DNA of 64,000 nt from Abelmoschus esculentus (GCA_035048815.1 JAUCBN010000028.1:11401001-11465000); one strand, 5' to 3'. Shown: positions 12,349 to 23,607, counted from the first letter of the stretch. Translations and numbers: made by a program. The notes: generated from the sequence alone by a model not told the origin.

Positions 12349-12638
12349 TAATTAAATAGTTATATTATTTTATTATAATAAAATTATGACTAAATTATAA
12401 AAATGTATGAATAACAGGGATTAAATGTGCAATTATACTATTTTATATTTAACTGCCACGTTAGCAGTCCGTTACTCCTTTAACGGCAGATGACTATTTT
12501 AATATCAAATTAATAGTTTATCGGTGTATTTGATTCTTTTTAAAGCATTATGGTCAGATCGATATCAACCCCATAATATGATGACTATCCGTGTAGTTTA
12601 CCCAAAAATAATTTAATAAAAATATTATTTTAAATGAT

Positions 12639-12733
12639 TATTAATTATATGTTGAGTTTTTAAGATTTTTAATCTTTACTAATTAATATTAATTATAGGT
12701 CGAGTTTTTAAGATTTTTAATCTTTACTAATTA
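12639..12733. repeat. two tandem copies of a 47-bp unit
   Basis: The unit runs from ATTAATTATA through GAGTTTTTAAGATTTTTAATC to ACTAATTAAT and is repeated once with few changes. It lies just right of the foldback element, in the right flank of the older inverted-repeat element. Confidence 0.75.
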
Positions 12734-13301
12734 ATTTAATAGTGTTTAATAATGTTAACGTTAGTGGTGTTCAACGATATTCGACGTACGTGGTAGACTC
12801 ATCCAAATATTTAATAAATTTATTTTATTTAAATATTCTATAAAGAATTCAAATTAAAAAAAATATTACTTTAAAGATAATTTTATTCAAGACGAAAGAT
12901 ATTGATAAATACCTAAAGAAAATGTGAGATTCACATTTATAGAATGTTGAAAAATAGAGTTATCGTTAGTAATCATATTTTTTGGGTTGGTGAGAATTAA
13001 AATAAATCAAATATGAGAATAAAATTTCGATAAAAAATATTTTCGTAAGTAAAGATCTGTTTCACAAACCGAACACTCCTTATTCCAAAAGGCTTGTCTA
13101 AAATCTAGATTGGGGAGTGTAGAGTACAGGGCAAATTTAGCCCAATAGTTTTATCCCACTGTTCGTAGTCTTGTGTTGGCCCATCCCTTGGATTCCACTT
13201 AAAATCTCCAAAACCCAATGAAGCAGATCGGCAGTCGGTTCACGGAAGATACCTTCCCGATTGGTTTTCAGTGACGGTGATTACAGTATAGTGTTAGAGA
13301 A

Positions 13302-14141
13302 ATGGAGTCGGGGGCTAAGGAGGAAGAGAACGCGGTGGGATACAACAGCAACAACGTGAAAAAAGCCAAGTTACTTTCAACACTCACCGCACTCCTTGAC
13401 GATCCAATTCTCGCGGATGTCCCTAAGAAACCCACTTTATCCGATGTCGATACACTCATCAGCCTTGAACTGGGGAGTGCAATGCGGATCTCTATCCTCA
13501 AATTAGACGGAACCTCCTTTGGTACTTGAAATATTATCTCTATCTCTATCTATATCAGCTAGGCATTTAGACAAACACCTAATATGCGTTTGAATCGTTA
13601 AGAAACTTTATGTGAAATTGTATGTTTTTTTCCTTATTTGGATTGGGTTTCTCGAATTGAAGATGTAGCGATGATGAATTCGGCCACGGTGAAAGACTTG
13701 AAGCTCGCTATTAAAACTAAAGTGATTGAGTTGGAGCAGTCAAAGATGGGTCATCGACATATTTCATGGTTCAGCATTTATCATCTTGTCCAAATAATCA
13801 TGAATTACCATAGAATTTCGTTTCTGAAGATTACCCTTTTTTATATTCTTCCATTGGTTGTTGTTGTAGGAGGCACGTTTGGTCCAATTTCTGCCTAGCG
13901 CACCACAATGAGAAGCTCCTTGACGACGGCGCTTCCCTTCAGGATTTTGGTGTCCGAAATAACTCTCAGGTTTTACATTCACAGAAGCTTCTCTTGGATT
14001 TGTGATCATAGTTTGGTCTCATTATGTAGAGATGTGTTCTTTCAGGTACATTTTTTACCCTATGTTGTCTCCAAGGGTTCCGGGAGACATTCTAAGAGGA
14101 GAAAGCACCGTTTCTTCCACGGCCTGAACAAGCGGTCGTGA
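13302..14141 (+). CDS. SNRNP25: U11/U12 small nuclear ribonucleoprotein 25 kDa protein (minor spliceosome)
   Basis: Four exons join to 522 nt, 173 aa plus stop: 13302-13521, 13663-13768, 13870-13969 and 14046-14141, all with GT-AG introns. The N-terminal part reads LLDDPILADVPKKPTLSDVD, a signature of this family. A ubiquitin-like fold follows, with LGSAMRISILKLDG, then VKDLKLAIK, HISWRHVWSNFCL, NEKLLDDGASLQDFGVRNNS and VHFLPYV. The basic tail ends SKRRKHRFFHGLNKRS. Plant and animal homologues have similar length and belong to the U11/U12 di-snRNP, which recognises U12-type introns in the nucleus. The start codon is the first ATG before the conserved block, with GAGAAATGG around it. The gene sits between repeats with only about 500 bp of unique upstream DNA. 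The only unproved points are the hand-called splice sites. Confidence 0.92.
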
Positions 14142-14227
14142 AGACTCGAATCATTCAAGTTCAAGTGTTCCTGTTAGGGCGGAAATTTCTAAAATGCAAC
14201 GGCAGGGTTAAGGTTAAAAAGAGATGA

Positions 14228-14775
14228 TAGATTTTTTTTATAAAAAATATAAGAATTTTGGTATCGACGTATCGAGGCAATTTAACATTAATATTGAAGA
14301 ATAAAAGTTTATTTCTTAAAATATGGAATCCTGAAAAATATTTCTCAAAATATTGAAATTTTTACAATAATTTTAAAGTCGGATTTAAAAGAATTCAATT
14401 TTGAATAGTAATTTCAAAAAAATAAAAAAAAAAATAAATGAAAGAAGGGTTCAGGAGAATCCGACTATGAACGGTGTTCATTGCACTCTCTTACTACATT
14501 CTGTTACTGTACTATGCTGATTGTACTGTGTTCATTGCTTTTAAAATTACTTTTCAAAGAACCCGACTTTAAAATTACTGAAAAAATTTTAATATTTTAG
14601 GAAATATTTTTTAGGGTTTTGTATTTTGAGAAATAAATTTTTTTATTCAATACTAATGTCAAATCTCCACATCGATTTTTTTATAAAAATAAAAATTTCG
14701 TAAAAGTTTTGATATATATCAAAAATATTGATATCAAAATTCTTATAATTTTTATAAAAAATTTGATGCAGTCAC
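14228..14775. mobile_element. MITE with about 200-bp inverted arms
   Basis: Bases 14228-14420 match the reverse complement of 14530-14775. Paired blocks include TATAAGAATTTTG, ATTTATTTCT and AATTTTAAAGTCGG. The middle, around 14440-14530, contains ACGGTGTTCATTGCACTC. No coding capacity is seen. It begins about 90 bp after the SNRNP25 stop codon and may overlap its 3' UTR. The superfamily is not clear. Confidence 0.7.
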
Positions 14776-15565
14776 TCAACCTAACAAGGTCATTCCAGAA
14801 ATTGACATTTTTTTTATTTAAGGTATGTTTTGCTGTCGATGGACCATAGTTGTTGAAGCATTATGTATTTGTATGGCATTTAGTTATTGTCCTGTCTGCT
14901 GCTAATATTCTCAGAATGTTTTGGAACACGACCAGAATCATTGACAAAAGATATAAAGGAAAATTTTAATATTGTATTCAATATTTATATTTTAAATAAA
15001 AATAATATATAATATTATTTTAAAATATTAAATTCTTTTATATAAAATTGTGTTTTAATATATATATTTAAAATGTTTGAGTGCTTAAATGCCTACCCTA
15101 TAAATTAATCGAATTAATGTTACTTGATCTTGTACTAGACCCAAATTACTATAGACTTAAATTAGTATTGAATTATATTATATTCGATACAAATTGAATC
15201 AAAGCAAAATACAATTACAACCAAATCTAATCTAAACCGAAATAACCCGAACCAAATCCGATTTAAATAACTCATTTAACACCTCTAATCTTTTTCGACT
15301 CGGGTTCGTAAAATCTAAAAAAAATGAAAACTCAAAGATAATGATCTTTTATTTTAAATTCTTCATGAGCCTCTGGATAGCAGACTCTCTGCATTTGTTC
15401 TCAATCTTACAAAACCATATCCCTTGTTTTCTTACTGACTCGTCTAAGCACACGCAGAAATTTTATTACAACATACATGTTTTTGGGAAAGAAAGAGAAG
15501 CTGTGAATTGGACTAATCCATTATTGCCCACAAAAACATCCTATTCCTATTGGTACCAGAATCCT
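14776..15565. other. intergenic, no gene seen
   Basis: This AT-rich spacer lies between the MITE and the 3' end of the minus-strand 4CL-like gene. It contains a stretch at 15180-15290 of CCGAACCAAATCC type ending AACACCTC, reminiscent of hAT MITE termini, and probably the 3' UTR of the 4CL-like gene just right of 15340. Confidence 0.5.
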
Positions 15566-17976
15566 TCAAATTTTTGAGGTTGCCAGCTTGATTAGATCCT
15601 TCCTAAGAATCTTGCCCGATGGGTTCTTGGGGATGGAAGATATGAATGCCACTCGACGGATTCTTTTGTATGGAGCAACCTGTTCAGGACATTGTACACA
15701 CGCATATCAGTTTCATTGACTCAGAATTCAGTACTCTGCTAGTGGACAGGGTTGAGAGTTGAGACATAACTGTCTACCCACAAACTCCATCACTTGAGCC
15801 GCCGAGACATCGCTTCCGGGTTTTCTAACCACATATGCCATCGGGAACTGACCTACCTCCTTATCCGGAAACCTGAAACACAACCAGTGAATCACAACAC
15901 ATGACATGACATACGTTCCACATGGATCAACATAAACAGACAACTTACGGAATAACCGCCGCATCTAAAATTTCAGGGTGGGTAAGGAGCAATGCCTCAA
16001 GCTCCGCAGGAGGAACCTGCCAAATCAAATTTACCACAAAACACTATATGAGTACATAATCAAAAACAAAGGCAGGCTGATATGGGGAGGAGTTTGAGGT
16101 TTCATTCACCTGATATCCCTTGTACTTAATCAGCTCCTTCAACCTACCAACTATAAAGATGAAGCCGTCCTCATCGATATAACTTAAATCTCCGGTCCTC
16201 AGCCATCCATCGGAATCGAGAGTGGATGCGGTTGCTTCGGGATTACTAAAGTAACCTACAACAAACAAAAACACAAAATCAAAACATATGGAAATCTCGA
16301 AGTCATGCTCCAAGACAGACAATTAATTCTGCAAATTTTAACATAGGCTTTAAACTCCTAGTTGTTGCCATATGCGAAAAAACACTTAATTTTGCTTAGT
16401 TGGCATTATAAAGCTCATCAATCACCAACCCTGAAAAACAATTCTTCACCTAACAAAAGAGAAATTATTTTATAGATCGGTTTTATCATGTCATTTATGG
16501 TCCTTAACCACTAAAAAATTATCAACTAATTTTTATATTTTTCATATCATTTTTTTAATAACGAATCTTTATTTTGAAAAAAAATATGACATACAAAATA
16601 AAATTAAATAATAATTTTTTAATAGTTAAAAACTATAAATAATGTGGTGAAACTGATCCATAATGGATGCTTTCAACCATTATAGTGAAAAGGACATTTT
16701 TTACTTAGTTTAATACTGTCAAAGGATAAATATTATTATAGTGAGTAGTGACAGTACCTTTCATTACGGAGGGGCCCCTAAGCCAAAGCTCACCCGTCTG
16801 ATTCACCGTTAAAGCTTTTCCACTCTCCGGATCCACAACCTTGGCCTCCATGCTCGGCGACAGCATCCCAGCCGTTCCATACCTGCAGCTCTCCTCCAAC
16901 GAGTCCGTCGAAGCACCAATCCCGGTCGACTCGGTCAACCCGTATCCCTGGAGAATCTTAACATTCGGGTACTTCTCCAGGAACCCCTCGGTCACTTCTT
17001 TACTCAGAGGTGCTCCACCCGACAACGCTGAATGCAACGAGCTAAGATCGTACTTTTTCTGTATTTGATCGGCGGCGTTTACCATCGCCACCAGAATCGG
17101 CGGCACAAGAGGTAGGTAGGTGGCGCGGTACTTCTCGATTGTTGACAGCATGTCGTGCATCTCAAACTTTGATAAAACGATGACCGTCGATCCAGACGCC
17201 AGCAGCCCGGTGGCGAAGGCTACTAACCCGTAGATGTGAAACATGGGAACCGTGCAGATGAATTTTTCTCCTACCTCTAGACTGAACCGGTTTGTGACCG
17301 TTTGTACCATCGCTATCAGGTTTCGATGAGATGAAACCACCCCTTTGCTGGCTCCGGTTGTACCAGACGAATAAAGCAAAGTCGCCGTATCGTCCTGGTT
17401 GACTCGGTCCCTGACTCGACTCCCACTCGGGTCCGTCTTCATCATCTGATGTAAAGTCGTCACGATCTTCGCTCCCGTAGCGTTGCTCTTAACGTCATCA
17501 TCTAGAAGCACGATTGGGATGGTGGAGCTGGCTAATTTAGGGAGGAGTGGAGCGATAGTAAAGGCGAGAACTGGCTTTGAATCGGCGATTTGTTTCCCGA
17601 TTTCTCCGGCCGTGTTGAGTGGGTTCGTGGTGGTTATTATAGCGCCGAGGGACATAACAGAGAGGCAAACAATGGGGAAGAAGATAGAGTTGGGTGAAAG
17701 GAGCAAGACGACATGTCCTTTTCGGATCCCCATATCAGAAAGACAGGTGGCGACGGAATCGACGGCCCTCCAAAGCTCTGAGAAGGTGAGTTGTCGTCCG
17801 GTTGCGCCGTCGATGAAGGCAATATGACCGTGGTGTGCTCGAGCAGAAATGAAGGTGGTGGCATCGAGGGAACCGTTCTTTGGAAGAGGAATGGGGTTGC
17901 GCTTGCTGTAGAAGGTAGAATTGGATCGGCAGAATCCACTTCTTGGATCGATTGTTAAGCTCATATTTTCCGCCAT
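15566..17976 (-). CDS. 4-coumarate--CoA ligase-like (acyl-activating enzyme), peroxisomal type, with a defective last splice donor
   Basis: Five exons on the minus strand: 17976-16758, 16255-16110, 16016-15949, 15872-15770 and 15679-15566. They sum to 1650 nt, 549 aa plus stop, the usual length. The family makes acyl-CoA from carboxylates through an acyl-AMP intermediate. Residues 203-212 (SSGTTGASKG) are the AMP-binding loop, 343-350 is QGYGLTES and 395-401 is GELWLRG. Exon 2 carries GWLRTGDLSYIDEDG and GRLKELIKYKGYQ, and the last exon has PSGKILRKDL with the catalytic lysine. The protein ends SKI, a weak peroxisomal signal, as in OPCL1-like members of jasmonate synthesis; the substrate cannot be read from sequence. 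Introns 1-3 are GT-AG. Intron 4 starts TTATGT after CAG, one base from the GTATGT consensus. If it is not spliced, the catalytic lysine and SKI are lost, so the allele may be dead. Confidence 0.9.
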
Positions 17977-18344
17977 GGATTTGCTGTTGCAATGCTTCAG
18001 TCTAGATTAGTTTACAAAATTTTCTAAGCTCAGATAAAGTCGGCTGCTGAAAGACTCAACTTTATATTGTATTTTTTTTCTTGAAGGGTCAATTTTATAT
18101 TGTAAGAACGTGAGAAGTGGTCCCTTTCCCGTGAGCAAAGGGACCTACTTTGACCTAAAAACCAGTACCGTGGTCGGAAGCCTTACGTGGCAAGATAACA
18201 GTTGTTGAATGGAAGCGAAACGTAGGAAGTTCAATTTGTAGTCGTCAGATCAAATTGAATAATTGAGAAACGTGTCTGACTGTTTTGCACGTGTGAAATT
18301 ATCTACTATACATGGTTGTCACTCCACACCCCTTCCGATAATTT
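17977..18344. other. upstream region of the 4CL-like gene
   Basis: This holds the promoter and 5' UTR of the minus-strand 4CL-like gene. AATTTTATATTGTA occurs twice, at about 18058 and 18089, as a possible TATA-rich element, and GCACGTGTG at 18287-18295 is a G-box. Their activity is untested. Confidence 0.35.
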
Positions 18345-18535
18345 TGACCTTAGTTTTTTTTTTCTTTATTTTTATATTATTTTAAATTATTTATCGTGAT
18401 TATAATAATTTCTGTTTTAAAATATATTTTTAATCATTAGATATTAATCGTTTAATAATTATGTTATAATACTAGTGCATGAACTTATAACCTCTAGAAA
18501 CATTAATTATTCACTTAACCATTGAGGCAAGATGA
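18345..18535 (-). mobile_element. SINE-like copy 1 (tRNA-derived type)
   Basis: On the minus strand the copy starts with a tRNA-like head: CTTGCCTCAATGGTTAAG resembles a polymerase III A box. About 30 bases on, AGAGGTTATAAGTTCATGC is a decayed B box. It ends in an A-rich tail (AAAATAAAGAAAAAAAAA). The body matches the copies at 18553 and 53284. Confidence 0.5.
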
Positions 18536-18552
18536 TTCGTATTAATTTTATT

Positions 18553-18795
18553 TTATCTATTTTTTGAATTAGTTACAATGATTGTAATAATATTGTTTTA
18601 TAGTATACTTTCAACTATTTGACATTGATCGTTCAATCACTATGCGTGCATTACTGGTGCTCGCACTCGTAACCTCAAAGAATAATAATCGTTTCTTTAA
18701 CAAATTTTATTTTTTTACCGGTGCTCAATCACTACACGTGCATTGCTGGTACATTATTAGTGTTTTATAGTATACTCTCAACTAATTTTATTTTT
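18553..18795 (-). mobile_element. SINE-like copies 2 and 3 (copy 3 partial)
   Basis: Copy 2 (18553-18700), read on the minus strand, has AAAGAAACGATTATTATTCT, then GAGTGCGAGCACCAGT as a B-box-like element, and ends ACTAATTCAAAAAA. A partial third copy (18719-18795) follows in the same orientation. The same order of blocks appears at 53284-53436. Confidence 0.5.
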
Positions 18796-18809
18796 TTTAA
18801 TAGTCTTAA

Positions 18810-19691
18810 GGAGTATTTGGTTCGCGAAAAAATCATTATCAATGAAAATAATTTTTTGAAATTATAGTATACTCACATTTGATTTAAGAGAATTCTCTAC
18901 ATTGGTAATATTATATTTCCAACAATAGTTTTTTTACCTAAAATATCATTCTTACCTTAAATATTATTAGATAATTCTCATCGCTTTAAATTAAAATAAT
19001 ATCAAAATAATATTTTATATTTAAACAAATCATTATTTTCTATTTCTACAATAATATATTTTTTAATTTTAATATATCAATATAATTCTTTATCTAACCT
19101 AAATTATTAGGTAATAAAATATATAAATCAAACTAATCATTAAAAATAATAATAAATATTATAAATGATTTTAATTTTATTTTTCTTTAAGAGCAATTTT
19201 TTATTTATATTATAGAAAAACTGTATTATTCAACATATTATTTGAAAATTTAAATCTTAAATAATTCTTTTTATTTTAAAAATAATATAAATCGAGCAAT
19301 AAAATATATAAATATAATATTTATAGTTAGTTATTGATATATTTGATTTAGTAGAAAATGTGATGATTATTATAAAAGATTATAAAATTATTTTTTATAT
19401 ATGTTCAAATATATGATTATAATAAATTAAAAATATTTAAATATATAATATTATATTATAACATTAAAAATTATAAAAGAAAAATGTAATGATAAAAAAT
19501 ATTACAAAATTAATTTTGTAAAATATATATTACGATAATTTTATAATTCATTTACCAAACACTGCAATTTTACATTAATATCAAACAAATTAAACAAAAT
19601 AATATAACATTCCCAATAATATATCAAATAATAAATTATTTTAAAAATTTATTCTTGAGAATAATATTATATTTTGTGAACCAAACACCCC
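18810..19691. mobile_element. MITE of about 880 bp with TTTGGTTC-type ends
   Basis: The left end GGAGTATTTGGTTCGCG and the right end, read inward, GGGGTGTTTGGTTCAC form the terminal inverted repeat. TTAA flanks both ends (18806-18809 and 19692-19695), consistent with a TTA or TAA duplication as in PIF/Harbinger elements. The interior is AT-rich and non-coding. Confidence 0.6.
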
Positions 19692-19860
19692 TTAAAATAA
19701 TATATTCTTTAATAGAATAATAACTATAATTCAGATTTAATCTATAATTTTAAATTATAACTACGTTTATATAGCAATTTGAGCATCGTGAATTAAGTAA
19801 AATAAAATAAATCCTTCTAAAACAACATCTAAACTAAATCGTTTTAACTAAGTTTTTATT

Positions 19861-20413
19861 AAGGGTGGATAAAAAACTCGATTATCCGGTTCCGATTCTG
19901 AATCCGATAAGACCCGATAGATTTTTATCTGGTATTGATTCTGGTGGGACCAGGACTGAATCTAAAATTTAGGTTCCGATCATAATCGGGATCGAGACTA
20001 GATCTTGATTTTTGGACCCGGTACCCATTGGGTACTCAGTAGGACCGAGACCAATACTAAATATTCAATATTGTTTTTTTATTTCTCTTATCAAACTTTC
20101 TCTTTATTTATGAATATTATATGTATTACTAGTTTTAAAAATTTACTTTTCAAGTATAAAATATTCTAATTTTATTATTTAATAGTATTATTAGTTATTG
20201 ATTTTTTTTTCTATAATTACTCAATGTTTTAAAGAATAAACTAATCGACCTGGTACCTGGTATTGGAATCAGTATCCACCAATAACGGGATCGACTTTTA
20301 AAATTTAGGATCCGGTGTGACCGAGACTGGTTTTAATTTTCAGGAACCGATAGTTACCGGGGCCAGGACCAATACTATTCAAATTGGCCAGGTACCCAAT
20401 CTTGCCCACCCTA
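19861..20413. mobile_element. hAT-like MITE of about 550 bp
   Basis: The ends are AGGGTGGATAAAAAACTCGA on the left and, read inward, AGGGTGGGCAAGATTGGGTA on the right. The interior is full of CCGGTTCCGAT, GGGACCAGGAC and GGTACC-type stretches. Plant hAT MITEs that start AGGGTGGGCA have this composition. TTTTTATTA occurs just outside both ends, so the duplication is plausible but not exactly placed. Confidence 0.6.
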
Positions 20414-20865
20414 ATTTTTATTACAAGATAACCATCAAATCAATCATTTATTTAAAATAGATTTTTTTTTTTCAGAATATTTGTTTTGATAAAAATAATT
20501 TAAAAATGTTTTTAGATTTATTTAAGAGATTATAAAAATTATTCGAGACATAAATAGTTTAAAAATATTTTTGAAATAATTTTAAATATTTTTTATATAA
20601 TTCAATAATTTTTTTTAAAATGATTAATTTGTCGAAATCTGAAGTATCATACCGATACCCATAAGTCTCGTATTATTACGAGTGATAATTTTTTTAAAAT
20701 CAAATCACTTACTGATACAACACATATAGTATCAATATGAGTTAGTTTCGAAACTCTTCGAACCTCCCTCTTTTTAACCTTCCCACACCTATTTTTTTAA
20801 GGGACATGACAATACTCCTTTTCATATATCATTACTGATAGAATTAAAAAGAGAAATTAACATAG
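20414..20865. other. intergenic, AT-rich, no gene seen
   Basis: No ORF or structural RNA is apparent. It separates the hAT-like MITE from the long LTR. Confidence 0.5.
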
Positions 20866-23161
20866 TGTAATAACCATTTTTGTTCGGGTTTGAATAAATC
20901 CTAAAACAAAATTTTACCCCTAAATCAAAATCCTATACCCTAAACTAAAATCACCTAAGTCGTATCTCTAAAACCATATTATATATTAATAAAATATATT
21001 ATAAATACACCATAAATTAAAATTCAAAAAATATATTGTATTAAATAAAAAATCCTTTATTACAAATTTAAACCCTAAACCCCAACTCAAATAATTAAAC
21101 CCTTATTCAACCGGTACCCAATTACACATTACCTAAGCCCGTTAGCTAACCTACACTCATTACATTAACCCATCTATCCAATTACACTAGAGGCCCAAAT
21201 CTTAATCCCTTAACCCACTACAATTATCATACCAAATATCTTATCCGAATACTTGATCCTTAACCTGGGTTATGATCTGACTCTTTCAATCCTTAATTGC
21301 CCTTTCAATTTCTGGAATTATCCAAAAACTTCACCCTTCAACTCTTGATGACCATCTAGTTGTTCAACCACATCGCCACCACGCAAGCACCATCCTAGAC
21401 CACGTCAGCACATCGGATCCACGCCAACAACCACCTCAGTAGGGGCCTCTTCTCCCTTCGAATTCAACCAGAATCAATGTAGTCCTCATCCTCTGTAGAT
21501 CCGTCCAAAAACGAGAAAGAATGTTGGTACCCTCTCGGTCGTACATGCCAGCAATAAATCAAGACAAAAAAGAGAAAATAAGGGAACAATCAAACAAAAG
21601 AAGTCATTTTTATTTTTATTCCAATTTAATTTAGCTATAAAGGCCTAGATGAACCAAATATAAAACCTAGACGGGTATTGAAAGAAAATCGAATACAAGG
21701 TAAAAAAATTTTAGAGCATTTCTTCTTTGTTTTCAAATAGAAATCTAAGAATAGGAAAGTTTAGGTTACCTTCGGGGTTCGATCAGTCGCCCATCGTCGG
21801 CCATCTTCTTCGTTTCTTTTCGTTTTTTAAACCCTTTGCGAATCAAAAACATTGGGGTTTCTCTTTTTTTTCGTACGGAAAAGGGGTTACAATTTGATTT
21901 GTTCTAGCCTAAACCTTCCCTATTTATATGAAGGGCAAAATGTTATCGTTTAGGTAGCACGACCTACGTGGTGATCCAACCCGGGAAATGATCCGCGCGT
22001 TTATTGTCGATGGGTAAATTACAGTCTAATTCCTTTATCTTTCTCATCGTTTAGACTTTTATTGTGGTATAATCACGCTTCAAATCCTCTATTTTTCATG
22101 TTGTTCTGGTTTAAAGTACTGTTGAATCCCCTATTCAGTCCCTCAAATTATTTTTCTAATTTCAGTTTCGTCCTTTTTAACTCTTTTTATTTCGAATCAA
22201 CTTCTACGTTTTATTTCTTTTATAAATTAAAAGGCGTATTATTTATAGCCCGTTTAGTGTAAATAACTAACATCTAACTTTTAATTTATCGCATTTTATT
22301 TTTCGTATTTACTTTTCTGCATTTTAATTTGCAATTTATTTTCTCGTATCTAACATCTAACATTTTAATTTATCGTTTTTAATTTCCTCGTATATAACTT
22401 ATTGTAATTTAAATTCTTTCACCTTTATTTTCTTTGTATTTATTTATGTTTGTAAATATTTGTATATTAGAATCATTCATTCAACATTCGATACACCAAT
22501 TTAATTAATAAAAAAATATGGTATCTCAATATTCGGTCGTAACAGGCCCGGCACTAGGCGTAGTGGTAGCGGTGTATGAGTTTACCTTCGAATATCGGGG
22601 TCTTTAAAATTTGTTCGCATTCCTAAACAAATAATAAATTAATAAAAATTCGAACTTGCAAATTTCCAATTTGGGTAATTATATTCGATTAGGTACCAAT
22701 TTTTTGGACGGTGTGAGATAAATTTATATCCCATCCGTAACCGACTCCCGAACCCAATTTTTTAGAATCTATAGTTTTAACGGTGTTCGGCCTACCAAAG
22801 TGGTCGGTGATGACTCTATTCCTTTTTAAAAATAAATTCCCCTTTTTATTTCGAGATAATTCTCAATTCTTTTATTTTTAAACTCTAATTTTTAAATCAT
22901 GTCCCTAATTATTTTTAAAATCCTTAATTTTCTAAATTAATCCCAAATTTTGAAAATCCCAATTTATCAATTTAAACCTCATTTTTTCATAAATCCCTAA
23001 TTCACTAATTTTGAACCTGAGTTTCTAATTTTATCTCAAATCCCTAATTCTTTAAATAAATCCTTAATTTTTATAATAAAAGAGTTTTTTATCAACGATC
23101 TCAAATTTCTATCACCACCATTTAGACATTTTACTTTTTACTTTTTGGTCGTGTCGTTACA
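20866..23161 (+). mobile_element. Ty3 LTR of Tat/Ogre type (2.3 kb), 5' LTR position
   Basis: It starts TGTAATAACC and ends GTGTCGTTACA, so the termini are TG...CA with an inverted TGTAA/TTACA. A primer-binding site follows at once, which makes this a 5' LTR. The stretch ACCGACTCCCGAACCCA to ACCAAAGTGGTCGGTGATGA at 22740-22832 is shared with the solo LTR at 30441-32913, and a similar block occurs in the one at 48866-51152. Several small frames inside look non-coding. LTRs over 2 kb are usual in this lineage. No matching 3' LTR is visible. Confidence 0.7.
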
Positions 23162-23162
23162 G

Positions 23163-23182
23163 TTGGCAACTCCGCTGGGGAC
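23163..23182 (+). other. primer-binding site
   Basis: TTGGCAACTCCGCTGGGGAC lies one base after the LTR end. It has the shape of the PBS of Tat/Ogre elements, which I recall as complementary to a tRNA-Arg 3' end. The tRNA identity should be checked by alignment. Confidence 0.65.
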
Positions 23183-23607
23183 GAATTTTGTTTTTACAAA
23201 AAGAGAGCCAAGCCTTAAAATATTTTTGTTTCTTTTTAATTTAATTTTTGTTTGGTCCTTATTTTTTAGGACAATAAGCAAGAATAAAGGAGAAGTAGTT
23301 CACAGCATGAAGTTTGCTGCCGTGGCAGTGCACAATGTCAGGGCCCCAACAATCACAATTGGCAGAACAATGTAACGGTTAGTCTGCCAAAATTCTCATC
23401 GCGGTAGTAAAGGCTAACGATAGTAAATGTTAATGGCTAGTTGATTCAAACTGCTACAAGGCCGAAGCCTTTACAAGCATCCTCTTCCTCTTGAACTATT
23501 CACTCTTGAATTCTTGAATCTTTAGAATTGTTTGCTACTATCTCTCTTGCAATACTCTCTACTTATCTCCAAGCTTCTTTATTACTTTCAGAAAATCTCC
23601 AAGATAA
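23183..23607 (+). other. short internal region after the PBS, then unrelated sequence
   Basis: After the PBS there are only about 100 bp of T-rich leader. The sequence then changes to GC-richer DNA (23280-23520) that includes AGTTTGCTGCCGTGGCAGTG. No gag is seen, so the element behind the LTR is mostly deleted or replaced. Confidence 0.4.

Larger units (their letters stand above)
10878..12603. mobile_element. 1.73-kb foldback MULE (non-autonomous, long TIR)
   Basis: The whole element is one large inverted repeat. The left arm (10878 to about 11720) pairs with the right arm (about 11748 to 12603), leaving a loop of only about 25 bases. The ends read GGTAAACTA on both strands. The nine bases AAAAATAAT flank it at 10869-10877 and 12604-12612; a 9-bp duplication is diagnostic of Mutator-like elements. 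There is no coding region, so it would need transposase from elsewhere. The inner arms consist of repeated ATTCGAATA-type motifs (about 11455-12030). Similar repeats that start GGGTAAACTA are common in plant genomes. Long arms of this kind often give small RNAs, which is inference here. Confidence 0.85.
10170..12804. mobile_element. older inverted-repeat (MULE-like) element hosting the foldback element
   Basis: Sequence at 10180-10260 is the inverted complement of 12725-12804; shared blocks include GTCGAA, ATTATTAAAC and TTATTAAATTAATT. The nine bases AAATATTTA flank both sides (10161-10169 and 12805-12813), the size of a Mutator duplication. The right terminus, read inward, resembles the start of the FAR1-MULE at 53755. 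The outermost 12 bases match poorly and the region is AT-rich, so the boundaries are tentative. Confidence 0.4.

Noticed and set aside
18500..18530. A functional tRNA gene
   Set aside because: Only A- and B-box-like blocks are present; no cloverleaf or acceptor stem could be drawn, and copies share a SINE body and A tail.
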